Below, piece after piece: positions 1 to 6,499 of a stretch of 8,019 nucleotides of DNA; position 1 is the stretch's first letter, and each line of letters begins with the position of its first letter. Made by a program: the position numbers and the translations under genes. The notes beneath the pieces are model-generated. The model was given only the letters and a program-made list of their open reading frames with translations. It was not told the DNA's origin and searched no databases. The DNA comes from an uncultured Curvibacter sp. (lineage in GTDB: Bacteria; Pseudomonadota; Gammaproteobacteria; Burkholderiales; Burkholderiaceae): NCBI GenBank assembly GCA_946481355.1, contig CAMLNH010000119.1:1-8019 (forward strand), read 5' to 3'.

Positions 1-677
1 ATCACCGGGCCGCCGCGCTGCAGCGCGCGCTGGTAGGCCGGGCGCGCATTCACGCGCTCGCGCCAGGCGCGCACATGCGGATAGGGCGTGGTATCGGTGC
101 CGCGCGAGAGCGCGGCCTCGACCGCAAAGCTCATCTGGAAGTCGGCCAGGCTGATCGCCTCGCCCGCAAACCAGGTGTGCTTCGCCAGCTCCTGCTCCAT
201 ATAGGCCAGTCCACCAACCACATTGGGTTCGATCAGTTTGCCGATGACGGTGCCGCAGAGCTTGCGGGCGATGGGCTTGACGAAGAAAGGCATGCGCTGG
301 CGCGGGATGCTGATGAAGACCAGTTTCATCACCAGCCAGTTCATCAGCGAGCCCTCGGCGTAATGCATCCAGAACCGGTTCAGGCGATGCGCGGGCGTGC
401 CCACGGCCGGGACCAGCTGCGACAGCTCGGCTGGCGCCTGGGCGCCGTAACGCTCGGCCAGGTATTCGAGGATGGCGCCGGACTCGGCGATCACCTCGTC
501 GCCGTCGGTGATCACAGGGGACTTGCCCAGCGGGTGGATGCTCTTCAGTTCAGGGGGCGCCAGGCGGGTGCGCGGGTCACGCGCATAGACCTTGAGCTCA
601 TAGGGCAGGCCCAGCTCTTCGAGCAGCCAGAGCACGCGCTGGGAACGGGAGGTTTCGAGGTGGTGGACAGTGATCAT
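1..677 (-). CDS. Glutathione S-transferase family protein (3' end cut by window edge)
   Basis: Cytosolic GST-fold enzyme, expected to conjugate or reduce substrates with glutathione; the substrate cannot be read from sequence. The ATG at 675-677 opens a frame that stays open to the window edge (225 complete codons), so only the last few residues are missing. The N-terminal thioredoxin-like domain (about 1-78) starts MITVHHLETSRSQRVLWLLE, with Ser10/Ser12 in the usual catalytic region. It has the cis-Pro segment GKSPVI (51-56, Pro54) and the glutathione-binding ES pair (Glu65-Ser66). The all-helical C-terminal domain carries the ISLADF capping box (175-180). The layout resembles the yeast Gtt1-like group, which is family knowledge. 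An in-frame GTG at 681-683 is an alternative start; neither has a strong Shine-Dalgarno. It lies 17 bases after the xerD stop, so it is probably its co-transcribed downstream neighbour. Confidence 0.9.
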   Translation of the reverse strand, partial: MITVHHLETSRSQRVLWLLEELGLPYELKVYARDPRTRLAPPELKSIHPLGKSPVITDGDEVIAESGAILEYLAERYGAQAPAELSQLVPAVGTPAHRLNRFWMHYAEGSLMNWLVMKLVFISIPRQRMPFFVKPIARKLCGTVIGKLIEPNVVGGLAYMEQELAKHTWFAGEAISLADFQMSFAVEAALSRGTDTTPYPHVRAWRERVNARPAYQRALQRGGPV

Positions 678-694
678 CCCCACATCTTAGAGCG

Positions 695-1591
695 TCATCC
701 GCGAGGATGGTGTTGCGCGTGCAGCGTCTTGAGTCGCTCACGCGCCACGTGGGTGTAGATGGTGGTGGTGGAAATGTCGGCATGGCCCAGCAGCATCTGC
801 ACGGCGCGCAGATCGGCACCGTGGTTGAGCAGATGGGTCGCGAAGGCATGGCGCAGGGTGTGGGGCGAGAGCGGCGCGGTGATGCCGGCCACGGCGGCGT
901 ATTTCTTCACGAGCTGCCAGAACATGACGCGCGTCATGGCCTCGCCGGCACGCGCGCCGCGCACCGTGACGAAGAGGTCGTCGGTCTGCTTGCCCGCCAG
1001 CAGCGCAGGCCTGGCCTCCTGCAGATAGCGCTGCAGCCAATGGCTGGCCACCTCGCCAAAGGGCACGAGGCGTTCCTTGTTGCCCTTGCCGAAAACGCGC
1101 AGCACGTGTTCGGACAGGCTGATGTTGAAGGTCTTGAGGCTCACGAGTTCGCTCACGCGCAGGCCGCTGGCGTACATGAGCTCGATCATGGTGCGGTCCC
1201 GCACGGCCAGCGGCGTGTCCTCGCCCGGCGCGGCCAGCAGGGCCTCGACCTGGGCCTCGGTGAGTGTCTTGGGCACGCGCAGGGGCTGTTTGGCAGCCTG
1301 CAGGCGCAAGGTGGGATCGGTGGCAATGCGGCGCTCGCGCAGGGCCCAGCGGAAGAAGCGCTTGAAGACTGTGAGCCGGCGATTGGCCGTGGTGGCGCGG
1401 GTGGCCGCGTGGCGTGCGGTGAAATAGGCGTTGAGCTCGGTTTCCGTGCTCTGCAAAAGCGTACGCCCGCGGCCTTGCAGCCAGCGGGCGTAGAGCGTGA
1501 GGTCGCGGCGGTAGGCCGTCAGCGTGTTACGCGACAGGCCTTCCTCCAGCCACAGGGCATCGACGAAGGCATCGATATCGGCATCGTCCAT
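695..1591 (-). CDS. xerD: Site-specific tyrosine recombinase XerD
   Basis: Catalytic partner of XerC; acts at the chromosomal dif site to resolve chromosome dimers at the septum under FtsK control. The product is 298 residues, the same length as E. coli XerD. The N-terminal core-binding (SAM-like) domain spans about 1-90, with the typical EEGLSRNTLTAYRRDL segment. The C-terminal catalytic domain contains every active-site residue: Arg145 (SGLRVSEL), Lys169 (GKGNKER), His244 and Arg247 (HTLRH), His270 (LLGHADIS) and nucleophile Tyr279 (TIYTH). The C-terminus HAQHHPRG is XerD-like and supports XerD over XerC. The ATG at 1589-1591 gives the family N-terminus; its Shine-Dalgarno is poor. It follows the Bug-family gene by 16-17 bases and precedes the GST by 17, so it probably depends on an upstream promoter. 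Nothing suggests a phage integrase. Confidence 0.95.
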   Translation of the reverse strand: MDDADIDAFVDALWLEEGLSRNTLTAYRRDLTLYARWLQGRGRTLLQSTETELNAYFTARHAATRATTANRRLTVFKRFFRWALRERRIATDPTLRLQAAKQPLRVPKTLTEAQVEALLAAPGEDTPLAVRDRTMIELMYASGLRVSELVSLKTFNISLSEHVLRVFGKGNKERLVPFGEVASHWLQRYLQEARPALLAGKQTDDLFVTVRGARAGEAMTRVMFWQLVKKYAAVAGITAPLSPHTLRHAFATHLLNHGADLRAVQMLLGHADISTTTIYTHVARERLKTLHAQHHPRG

Positions 1592-1607
1592 GCCCCGGGC
1601 CGCGGCG

Positions 1608-2570
1608 TCAGTCGAGCTTGAGGCCGGCGGTGTCGACCACCTTCTTGTAGACCTCGTACTCGGCCTTCATCTGGGCGGCGAATTCGGTCGGCGTGTTGCC
1701 GATCACGATGGAACCAGTGTCCTCGATGCGCTTGCGCACGGCCGGGTCCTTGAGCACTTCACGCACGGCGGCGTTGACCTTGTCCACGACCTCCTTGGGC
1801 AGTCCCTTGGGGCCGAGGATGCCGTAGTAGGCCATGCGGTTCACGGGCTCCAGACCCACTTCCTTGAAGGTGGGCACATTGGGCAGCACGGCCAGGCGCT
1901 GCGGCGCAGCCACGACGATGGCATTCAGGCGACCGCTCTGGATGAAGGGCAGCGCCGAGGGCAGGTTGTCGAAGATGATCGGCACCTGGCCGGCCACGGT
2001 GTCGTTGAGGGCCGGGCCCGCACCGCGGTAGGGGATGTGGGTCATGAAGGTGCCGGTCTGGGTCTTGTACAGCTCGGTCTGCAGGTGGCCGATGCCACCC
2101 GTGCCCGAGGAGGCATAGGAGTACTTGCCGGGCGACTTCTTGAGCTCGGCGAGGAAGGCCTTGTGGTCCTTGGCCGGGAAACTCGGGTGCACGGCGATCA
2201 CGTTGGGCGTGGCCGCGATGTTGATGATGGCCGTGAAGTCGGTCTGCGCGTTGTAGGGGATCTTGGGGTTGATCGCCGGGTTGGCCGCCGTGGTCGAGAC
2301 CGTGGCCATGCCCAGGATGTAGCCATCGGGCGTGGCCTTGGACGTCTCGTTGGCGCCAACCACACCGCCGCCACCGGCCTTGTTCTCCACCACCACAGGC
2401 TGGCCCAGGGCCTTGCCCAGGGGCTCGGAAATCACGCGCGCGATGATGTCGGTGGTGCCGCCCGGTGCGAAAGGCACCTGGAGCTTGATGGGCTTGTTGG
2501 GATAGCCTTGGGCGAAGGCGGTACCGGCGGCAGCCAGCAGGCTGAGGGCGAAAATGGCACGTCGCTGCAT
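1608..2570 (-). CDS. Bug/TctC-family periplasmic solute-binding protein
   Basis: Extracytoplasmic binding protein of the tripartite tricarboxylate transporter (TTT) type, the family greatly expanded in Bordetella and Comamonadaceae as Bug proteins. Known members bind carboxylates and related small molecules; the ligand here is unknown. The 320-residue product has a clear Sec signal peptide ([20 protein letters not shown], cleavage expected after Ala20). Family hallmarks follow: PFAPGGTTD (33-41), AGGGG (65-69), [10 protein letters not shown] (154-163) and [11 protein letters not shown] (178-188), and a C-terminal [14 protein letters not shown]. The ATG at 2568-2570 is supported by AGGAGA eight bases upstream. 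No tctA or tctB membrane gene lies in the window, so it is an orphan here, as is common for Bug genes. It is the first gene of the likely Bug-xerD-GST transcript. Confidence 0.95.
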   Translation of the reverse strand: MQRRAIFALSLLAAAGTAFAQGYPNKPIKLQVPFAPGGTTDIIARVISEPLGKALGQPVVVENKAGGGGVVGANETSKATPDGYILGMATVSTTAANPAINPKIPYNAQTDFTAIINIAATPNVIAVHPSFPAKDHKAFLAELKKSPGKYSYASSGTGGIGHLQTELYKTQTGTFMTHIPYRGAGPALNDTVAGQVPIIFDNLPSALPFIQSGRLNAIVVAAPQRLAVLPNVPTFKEVGLEPVNRMAYYGILGPKGLPKEVVDKVNAAVREVLKDPAVRKRIEDTGSIVIGNTPTEFAAQMKAEYEVYKKVVDTAGLKLD

Positions 2571-2578
2571 GGTCTCGA

Positions 2579-2584
2579 TCTCCT
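2579..2584 (-). promoter_or_regulatory. Ribosome binding site of the Bug gene
   Basis: AGGAGA on the minus strand, with eight bases before the ATG at 2570. It fixes the start of the solute-binding protein and is one of the strongest Shine-Dalgarno sequences in the window. Confidence 0.8.
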
Positions 2585-2604
2585 GAAAGTTGACAGTGAG
2601 TCCG

Positions 2605-2633
2605 ATTCTATTGCCCCAGCAATCCCCTTTTAA
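2605..2633 (-). promoter_or_regulatory. Putative sigma70-like promoter for the Bug-xerD-GST transcript
   Basis: Read on the minus strand, a -35-like TTAAAA (2628-2633, four of six matches to TTGACA) is followed after exactly 17 bases by a -10-like TAGAAT (2605-2610, five of six matches to TATAAT). The expected start of transcription would leave a leader of roughly 30 bases containing the AGGAGA ribosome binding site. The 17-base spacer contains a perfect five-base dyad, ATTGC (2610-2614) and GCAAT (2619-2623), separated by four bases; this could be an operator. A second short dyad, CCACG/CGTGG, lies upstream of the -35 at 2643-2657. All of this is by eye, with no scoring. Confidence 0.45.
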
Positions 2634-2771
2634 GTCGGGTATCCACGGGGTGCGTGGCCGACGAGAATACCCAGCAGGGCTTGATAGAAGTCAGCCCCGA
2701 CCATGTGACCCGCCCGCGCGGCGCATCCCGTTCCAGGCTCTGCCGGGCCTGGCGCGTCTGCTCGGTCCGGC

Positions 2772-2780
2772 TGCTATCCT
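2772..2780 (+). promoter_or_regulatory. Extended -10 element, probable leaderless start of the AEC permease gene
   Basis: TGCTATCCT matches the extended -10 form (TG, one base, then a TATAAT-like hexamer with four of six matches). The hexamer ends six bases before the GTG at 2787, which is where transcription normally begins. No Shine-Dalgarno precedes the GTG. The simplest reading is a leaderless mRNA whose first bases are the start codon. No convincing -35 is visible, which fits an extended -10 promoter. Confidence 0.5.
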
Positions 2781-2786
2781 CTGCGG

Positions 2787-3692
2787 GTGAACTACGCGCA
2801 ACTGCTTTTCCCCGATTTCTCCCTGATCCTGTGCGGGTACCTGGTCTGCCGCTACACCGCGCTCAACCGCCCGGTCTGGGACCAGGTCGAAGTGCTGGTC
2901 TACTACTTCCTCTTCCCCGTGCTGCTGTTCCACAGCATCGTGCGCAGCACGCTGGACCTGGCCGGTGCCTCCAGCCTGATCGCGGCCGGCGTGAGCATGG
3001 GCCTGATCGGCATCGCCCTGGCCTATGCCCTGCCCCACCTGCCCTTCATCGGGCGGCGCATCGACACGCGCCTGCATGCGGCCAGCGCGCAGGTGGCCTT
3101 CCGCTTCAACTCCTTCATCGGCCTGGCCCTGGCCGAGCGCCTGGCCGGTGCCCAGGGCCTGCTGCTGCTGGCCGTGCTGATCGGCTTCTGCGTGCCGCTG
3201 TTCAATGTGGGCGCCGTCTGGCCCATGGCACGCCACGCCAAGCGCAGCGTGGGCCGCGAGCTGCTGCGCAACCCGCTGATCATCGCCACGGCCTCGGGGC
3301 TGATTGCCAATGTGCTGGGCTTCAAGGTGCCGGCCTGGGCCGACCCCACGCTCAACCGCATCGGCGCGGCCTCCATCGCCCTGGGCCTGATGGCCGCGGG
3401 CGCCGGCCTGCGCTTTGCGAGCCTGGGCCAGGCCAAGACCCTGGCGGTGGCGGTGCTCAGCATCAAGCACCTGCTGCTGCCACTGGTAGCACTGGGCCTG
3501 TCGCAGGCCTTCGGCCTGAGCGCGGCGCAGACCACCATCCTGCTGGCCTTCTCGGCCCTGCCCACGGCCTCGAGCTGTTATGTGCTGGCCGCGCGCATGG
3601 GCTATGACGGCGCCTATGTGGCCGGGCTGGTGACGCTGTCCACGCTCCTGGGCGTGGCCAGCCTGTCGTTCGCGCTCGGCGTGCTCCGGTAG
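2787..3692 (+). CDS. AEC (auxin efflux carrier) family transporter
   Basis: Inner-membrane permease of the AEC family, a secondary transporter related to the bile acid/auxin carrier fold; bacterial members have been linked to organic acid or amino acid transport, but the substrate here cannot be assigned. The 301-residue product starts with GTG (MNYAQLLFPDFSLILCGYL, a typical family start) and is hydrophobic throughout, with about ten membrane segments. Visible in order are segments near 10-25, 36-53, 62-82, 102-118, 122-145, 160-180, 190-210, 217-238, 245-268 and 273-300. The two halves each include a small-residue/Pro-containing segment (LFPVLLF; FSALPTASSCYVLA), as expected for the inverted-repeat fold. 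It is divergent from the Bug gene and convergent with the outer-membrane gene, so it is probably monocistronic. Confidence 0.88.
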   Translation: MNYAQLLFPDFSLILCGYLVCRYTALNRPVWDQVEVLVYYFLFPVLLFHSIVRSTLDLAGASSLIAAGVSMGLIGIALAYALPHLPFIGRRIDTRLHAASAQVAFRFNSFIGLALAERLAGAQGLLLLAVLIGFCVPLFNVGAVWPMARHAKRSVGRELLRNPLIIATASGLIANVLGFKVPAWADPTLNRIGAASIALGLMAAGAGLRFASLGQAKTLAVAVLSIKHLLLPLVALGLSQAFGLSAAQTTILLAFSALPTASSCYVLAARMGYDGAYVAGLVTLSTLLGVASLSFALGVLR

Positions 3693-3696
3693 AGGC

Positions 3697-3718
3697 GGCG
3701 GCGCCCGCTGGCGTCGCC
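3697..3718 (+). terminator. GC-rich hairpin between convergent genes
   Basis: The short gap between the AEC stop (3692) and the convergent outer-membrane gene (3724) contains GGCGGCGCC (3697-3705), a four-base loop, and GGCGTCGCC (3710-3718). In plus-strand RNA this is a nine-pair stem with one G-U wobble; in minus-strand RNA the same position is a C-A mismatch. No run of T follows in either direction, so it is not a classical intrinsic terminator. It could pause polymerase or protect the 3' end of the AEC mRNA. Confidence 0.4.
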
Positions 3719-3723
3719 CGGCT

Positions 3724-4245
3724 TCAGAAGCGGAAGTGCAGCGTGACTTCCGGGCGCGTCTCGTTGCAGTCGGTCATGACCGCACGGTCGCAGGACTCCT
3801 GACGCTCGTGGACCAGGCCCGCGCCGATGTAGGCACTGCGGTCCAGCGCGTAGTACAGGCCGCCGCGCACACCATAGCTGTTGTGACTGGAGACGTCGTT
3901 GCTGTAGATGGTGCGCGAGAGGAAGACCGCCGCATAGGGCTTGAAGGACTGCCCCGTGGCCGACACATAGCGCAGCTCGGGAATGATCTTGTAGATGCTG
4001 GGACTGTTGCCGCGCCAGAGCTCCAGGCCGATGCTGGCCTCGAACTGCTCAACGAAGAAACGCCCGTAACGACCGCTGATCACGGTGTAGTCCTTGCCGA
4101 ACTGCTCACCCGAGCCCAGCGAGAACGATGCGCTGCTCTGGCTGCCGTAGCCACTGTACTGCGCCGCCGCGGGCAGGACACTCAGGGACAGTGCGGCGGC
4201 CAGGGCCAGCACACTGCGGGAAAGAAACTTCGAACGACCTGTCAT
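3724..4245 (-). CDS. Small outer-membrane beta-barrel protein
   Basis: Predicted secreted eight-stranded outer-membrane barrel of about 173 residues; function not recognised. Starting at the ATG at 4243-4245, the signal peptide is MTGRSKFLSRSVLALAAALS followed by LSVLPAAA, with cleavage expected after Ala28, before Gln-Tyr. The mature part alternates amphipathic aromatic-rich strands (for example YTVISGRYGRFFV, FEASIGLELW, YKIIPELRYVSA, SYGVRGGLYYAL, AYIGAGLVHE) with turns. It ends HFRF, the terminal Phe needed for Bam-dependent assembly. The only two Cys of the mature protein are seven residues apart in the last loop (SCDRAVMTDC), suggesting a surface-loop disulfide. A frame extension begins at GTG 4273-4275, but GGAGG at 4256-4260 lies ten bases before the ATG and decides the start. 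It lies 81 bases after the NTPase gene, so it may be co-transcribed or have its own promoter. Confidence 0.8.
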   Translation of the reverse strand: MTGRSKFLSRSVLALAAALSLSVLPAAAQYSGYGSQSSASFSLGSGEQFGKDYTVISGRYGRFFVEQFEASIGLELWRGNSPSIYKIIPELRYVSATGQSFKPYAAVFLSRTIYSNDVSSHNSYGVRGGLYYALDRSAYIGAGLVHERQESCDRAVMTDCNETRPEVTLHFRF

Positions 4246-4255
4246 CGTGGTATGG

Positions 4256-4260
4256 CCTCC
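4256..4260 (-). promoter_or_regulatory. Ribosome binding site deciding the start of the outer-membrane gene
   Basis: GGAGG on the minus strand, ten bases before the ATG at 4245. The longer in-frame GTG start at 4275 would place this site inside the coding sequence and add ten residues before the basic part of the signal peptide, so the ATG is preferred. Confidence 0.65.
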
Positions 4261-4281
4261 AGATTGAAAAGCCACACCATA

Positions 4282-4304
4282 ACAGCGCGGCGCAATGCCG
4301 CTGT
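4282..4304. repeat. Inverted repeat (hairpin) upstream of the outer-membrane gene
   Basis: On the plus strand ACAGCGCGGC (4282-4291) and GCCGCTGT (4297-4304) are complementary around a five-base loop, giving eight pairs with a two-base GC bulge in the left arm. It lies between the NTPase stop and the outer-membrane gene start. No T tract follows it on either strand, so a rho-independent terminator is unlikely. On the minus strand it ends in TGTTATGGT, an extended -10-like sequence, so it may instead overlap the promoter of the outer-membrane gene as an operator or form a 5' leader hairpin. Confidence 0.45.
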
Positions 4305-4326
4305 AACAAAAATATTCAGGCGCTGC

Positions 4327-4923
4327 TCAGGCCTTGAGCAGCTCGGCCATGAAGCCGTGGATGGCCTCGACCTCGGGCTTGAGCGGCGTGAAGGGCAGGC
4401 CCTCGCGGCGCAGCAGGGCGCGCATGCCGCGGTCCACCTCTTTCGCCTGTTCCTCATCCTGGAAGCGGCCGGTGTGGATGTACTTGCGTTCGCTGGCCCG
4501 CTCGACAAGGATGTTGACGTTGTTGAACTGGCGGTACCACTCGACGATCTGCTTGCGCGTCTTGCCCACGTCGCAGATGTTCTCGGGGTAGAACTCGTTG
4601 TAGTAGAGCACCTGCGGCAGCGAGGACTCGGTCACCAGGTACTGCACCTGGCCGTCAAGCAGGCTGAGCATCTGGAACTGCTGCTGGGCGATGCGGTACT
4701 GGTTGCGCAAAGCATCGAAGTCCTTCTGCCAGACCAGGGACTTGGCGTAGTCGGGGATCAGCTCCACGGTCTTGTGGTGCAGGTGCAGGTAGAGCAGGAT
4801 GGCGCCGGTGAAGAGCGACTTGTCGCTGCCCGGCCCGCCGATGATGTTGATCACCTTGGTGGGGTACAGGCGCATCTTGTTCTCGGGCAGATGCGGGGCG
4901 ACATAGGTGTACTGGATGCTCAT
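4327..4923 (-). CDS. Phage-like AAA-type P-loop NTPase / putative kinase
   Basis: A 198-residue P-loop NTPase, probably cytoplasmic; its substrate is unknown. Order of features: a short N-terminal lead (1-21); beta strand KVINIIGG running into a Walker A-like loop at 29-36 (GGPGSDKS); a segment TVELIPDYAKSLVWQKDFDALRNQ (52-75, given in parts: TVELIPDYAK, SLVWQKDFDA, LRNQ); a Walker B-like strand QVQYLVTES (92-100); and a C-terminal TGRFQDEEQAKEVD (151-164) followed by LLRREGLPF. This order closely resembles small AAA/ATP-binding proteins of T4-like phages, which share GGPGxGKS, VELVTEYAK, a DSPL-like strand and GRNQTEEEA; I recall that similarity and have not searched it. Two family positions differ: Asp34 replaces the Gly before Lys35, and Glu99 stands where phage members have Asp. 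Residues K, Y, N, Q and I are more frequent and GC is visibly lower than in neighbours. Start ATG 4921-4923 has AAGGA six bases upstream. It follows queG by 10 bases. Confidence 0.8.
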   Translation of the reverse strand: MSIQYTYVAPHLPENKMRLYPTKVINIIGGPGSDKSLFTGAILLYLHLHHKTVELIPDYAKSLVWQKDFDALRNQYRIAQQQFQMLSLLDGQVQYLVTESSLPQVLYYNEFYPENICDVGKTRKQIVEWYRQFNNVNILVERASERKYIHTGRFQDEEQAKEVDRGMRALLRREGLPFTPLKPEVEAIHGFMAELLKA

Positions 4924-4929
4924 GGACCG

Positions 4930-4933
4930 TCCT

Positions 4934-4934
<1 letters not shown>
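4930..4934 (-). promoter_or_regulatory. Ribosome binding site of the NTPase, touching the queG stop codon
   Basis: AAGGA on the minus strand with six bases before the ATG at 4923. Its first base is shared with the last base of the queG TGA stop (4934-4936), an arrangement typical of translationally coupled genes. Confidence 0.7.
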
Positions 4935-5998
<1,064 letters not shown>

Positions 5999-6019
<21 letters not shown>

Positions 6020-6499
6020 GCAACCATTGTAGAAACCCGCGTCCTGCGCGACGAATCCGCCACGCAGGCCCTGGCCGCTGCGCTGTCCCGGCAACCGGCG
6101 CTGCGCCATGCCTGCATCACACTGCACGGCAACCTCGGCGCCGGCAAGACCACCTTCGTGCGCCACCTGCTGCGGGCCCTGGGCGTGCAGGGCCGCATCA
6201 AGAGCCCCACCTATGCCGTGGTCGAACCGCACGAGCTGCCCGGCCTGAACATCTGGCATTTCGACTTCTACCGCTTCAACGACCCGCGCGAATGGGAAGA
6301 CGCGGGCCTGCGCGACCTCTTCGCCAGCCCCGGCCTCAAGCTGGCCGAATGGCCCGAGAAGGCCGCCGGACTGCTGCCCTTGGCCGACCTGTCCCTCACG
6401 CTCGAGGCGCGCGCTGATGAGAGCCGTCTGGCCACGCTGGAGGCCGGCACCGAGACGGGCGCCGCGCTGCTGCAGGGGCTCAAGGAGGCGCAGCCATGA
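5999..6499 (+). CDS. tsaE: tRNA threonylcarbamoyladenosine biosynthesis ATPase TsaE
   Basis: P-loop ATPase that works with TsaB and TsaD to make t6A at position 37 of ANN-decoding tRNAs; essential in many bacteria. About 166 residues from the proposed start, slightly longer than E. coli TsaE. Motifs: Walker A HGNLGAGKT (43-51), SPTY (69-72), HFDFYRF (87-93) and EWPEKA (117-122), all in the usual order and spacing. The start is uncertain: no ATG or GTG lies between the frame's first TTG (5951) and the core domain. TTG 5999 is preferred because it gives an N-terminus of near-family length (VLRDESAT aligns with E. coli LPDEQAT) and has a weak GGGAAA upstream. TTG 5987, TTG 5951 or a non-standard codon nearer 6026-6044 are alternatives. 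The stop overlaps the amiC start (ATGA at 6496-6499), indicating coupling. Confidence 0.9.
6026..6031 (-). promoter_or_regulatory. -10-like hexamer of a probable leaderless queG promoter
   Basis: TACAAT on the minus strand (five of six matches to TATAAT) ends six bases before the GTG start of queG, and no Shine-Dalgarno is present between them. The -35 region (about 17-18 bases upstream, TTCGTC) is poor. The element lies inside the tsaE coding sequence of the opposite strand. Confidence 0.5.
6482..6488 (+). promoter_or_regulatory. Strong ribosome binding site of amiC within the tsaE 3' end
   Basis: AAGGAGG, with seven bases before the amiC ATG at 6496. It lies inside the last codons of tsaE, and together with the ATGA stop/start overlap implies coupled translation of the two genes. 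Confidence 0.85.

Noticed and set aside
75..758. 227-codon plus-strand frame at the left edge
   Set aside because: It is antisense to a clear glutathione S-transferase on the minus strand.
695..1591. Possibility that the tyrosine recombinase is a phage or island integrase
   Set aside because: Length, motif spacing and the HHPRG C-terminus match housekeeping XerD. There is no tRNA, attachment-site repeat or mobile gene beside it.
707..1621. Plus-strand open frames opposite xerD, and at 1524-2633 opposite the Bug gene
   Set aside because: Composition is shadow-like (Gly, His, Arg, Val, Ala), and the minus-strand proteins have complete catalytic residues or family motifs.
4246..4275. Longer GTG start for the outer-membrane protein
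   Set aside because: The GGAGG ribosome site lies inside that extension and correctly precedes the ATG at 4245, which gives a standard signal peptide.
6020..6259. 80-codon N-terminal extension of the queG frame
   Set aside because: The extension overlaps the coding sequence of tsaE, lacks family similarity, and QueG homology begins at the GTG at 6019.
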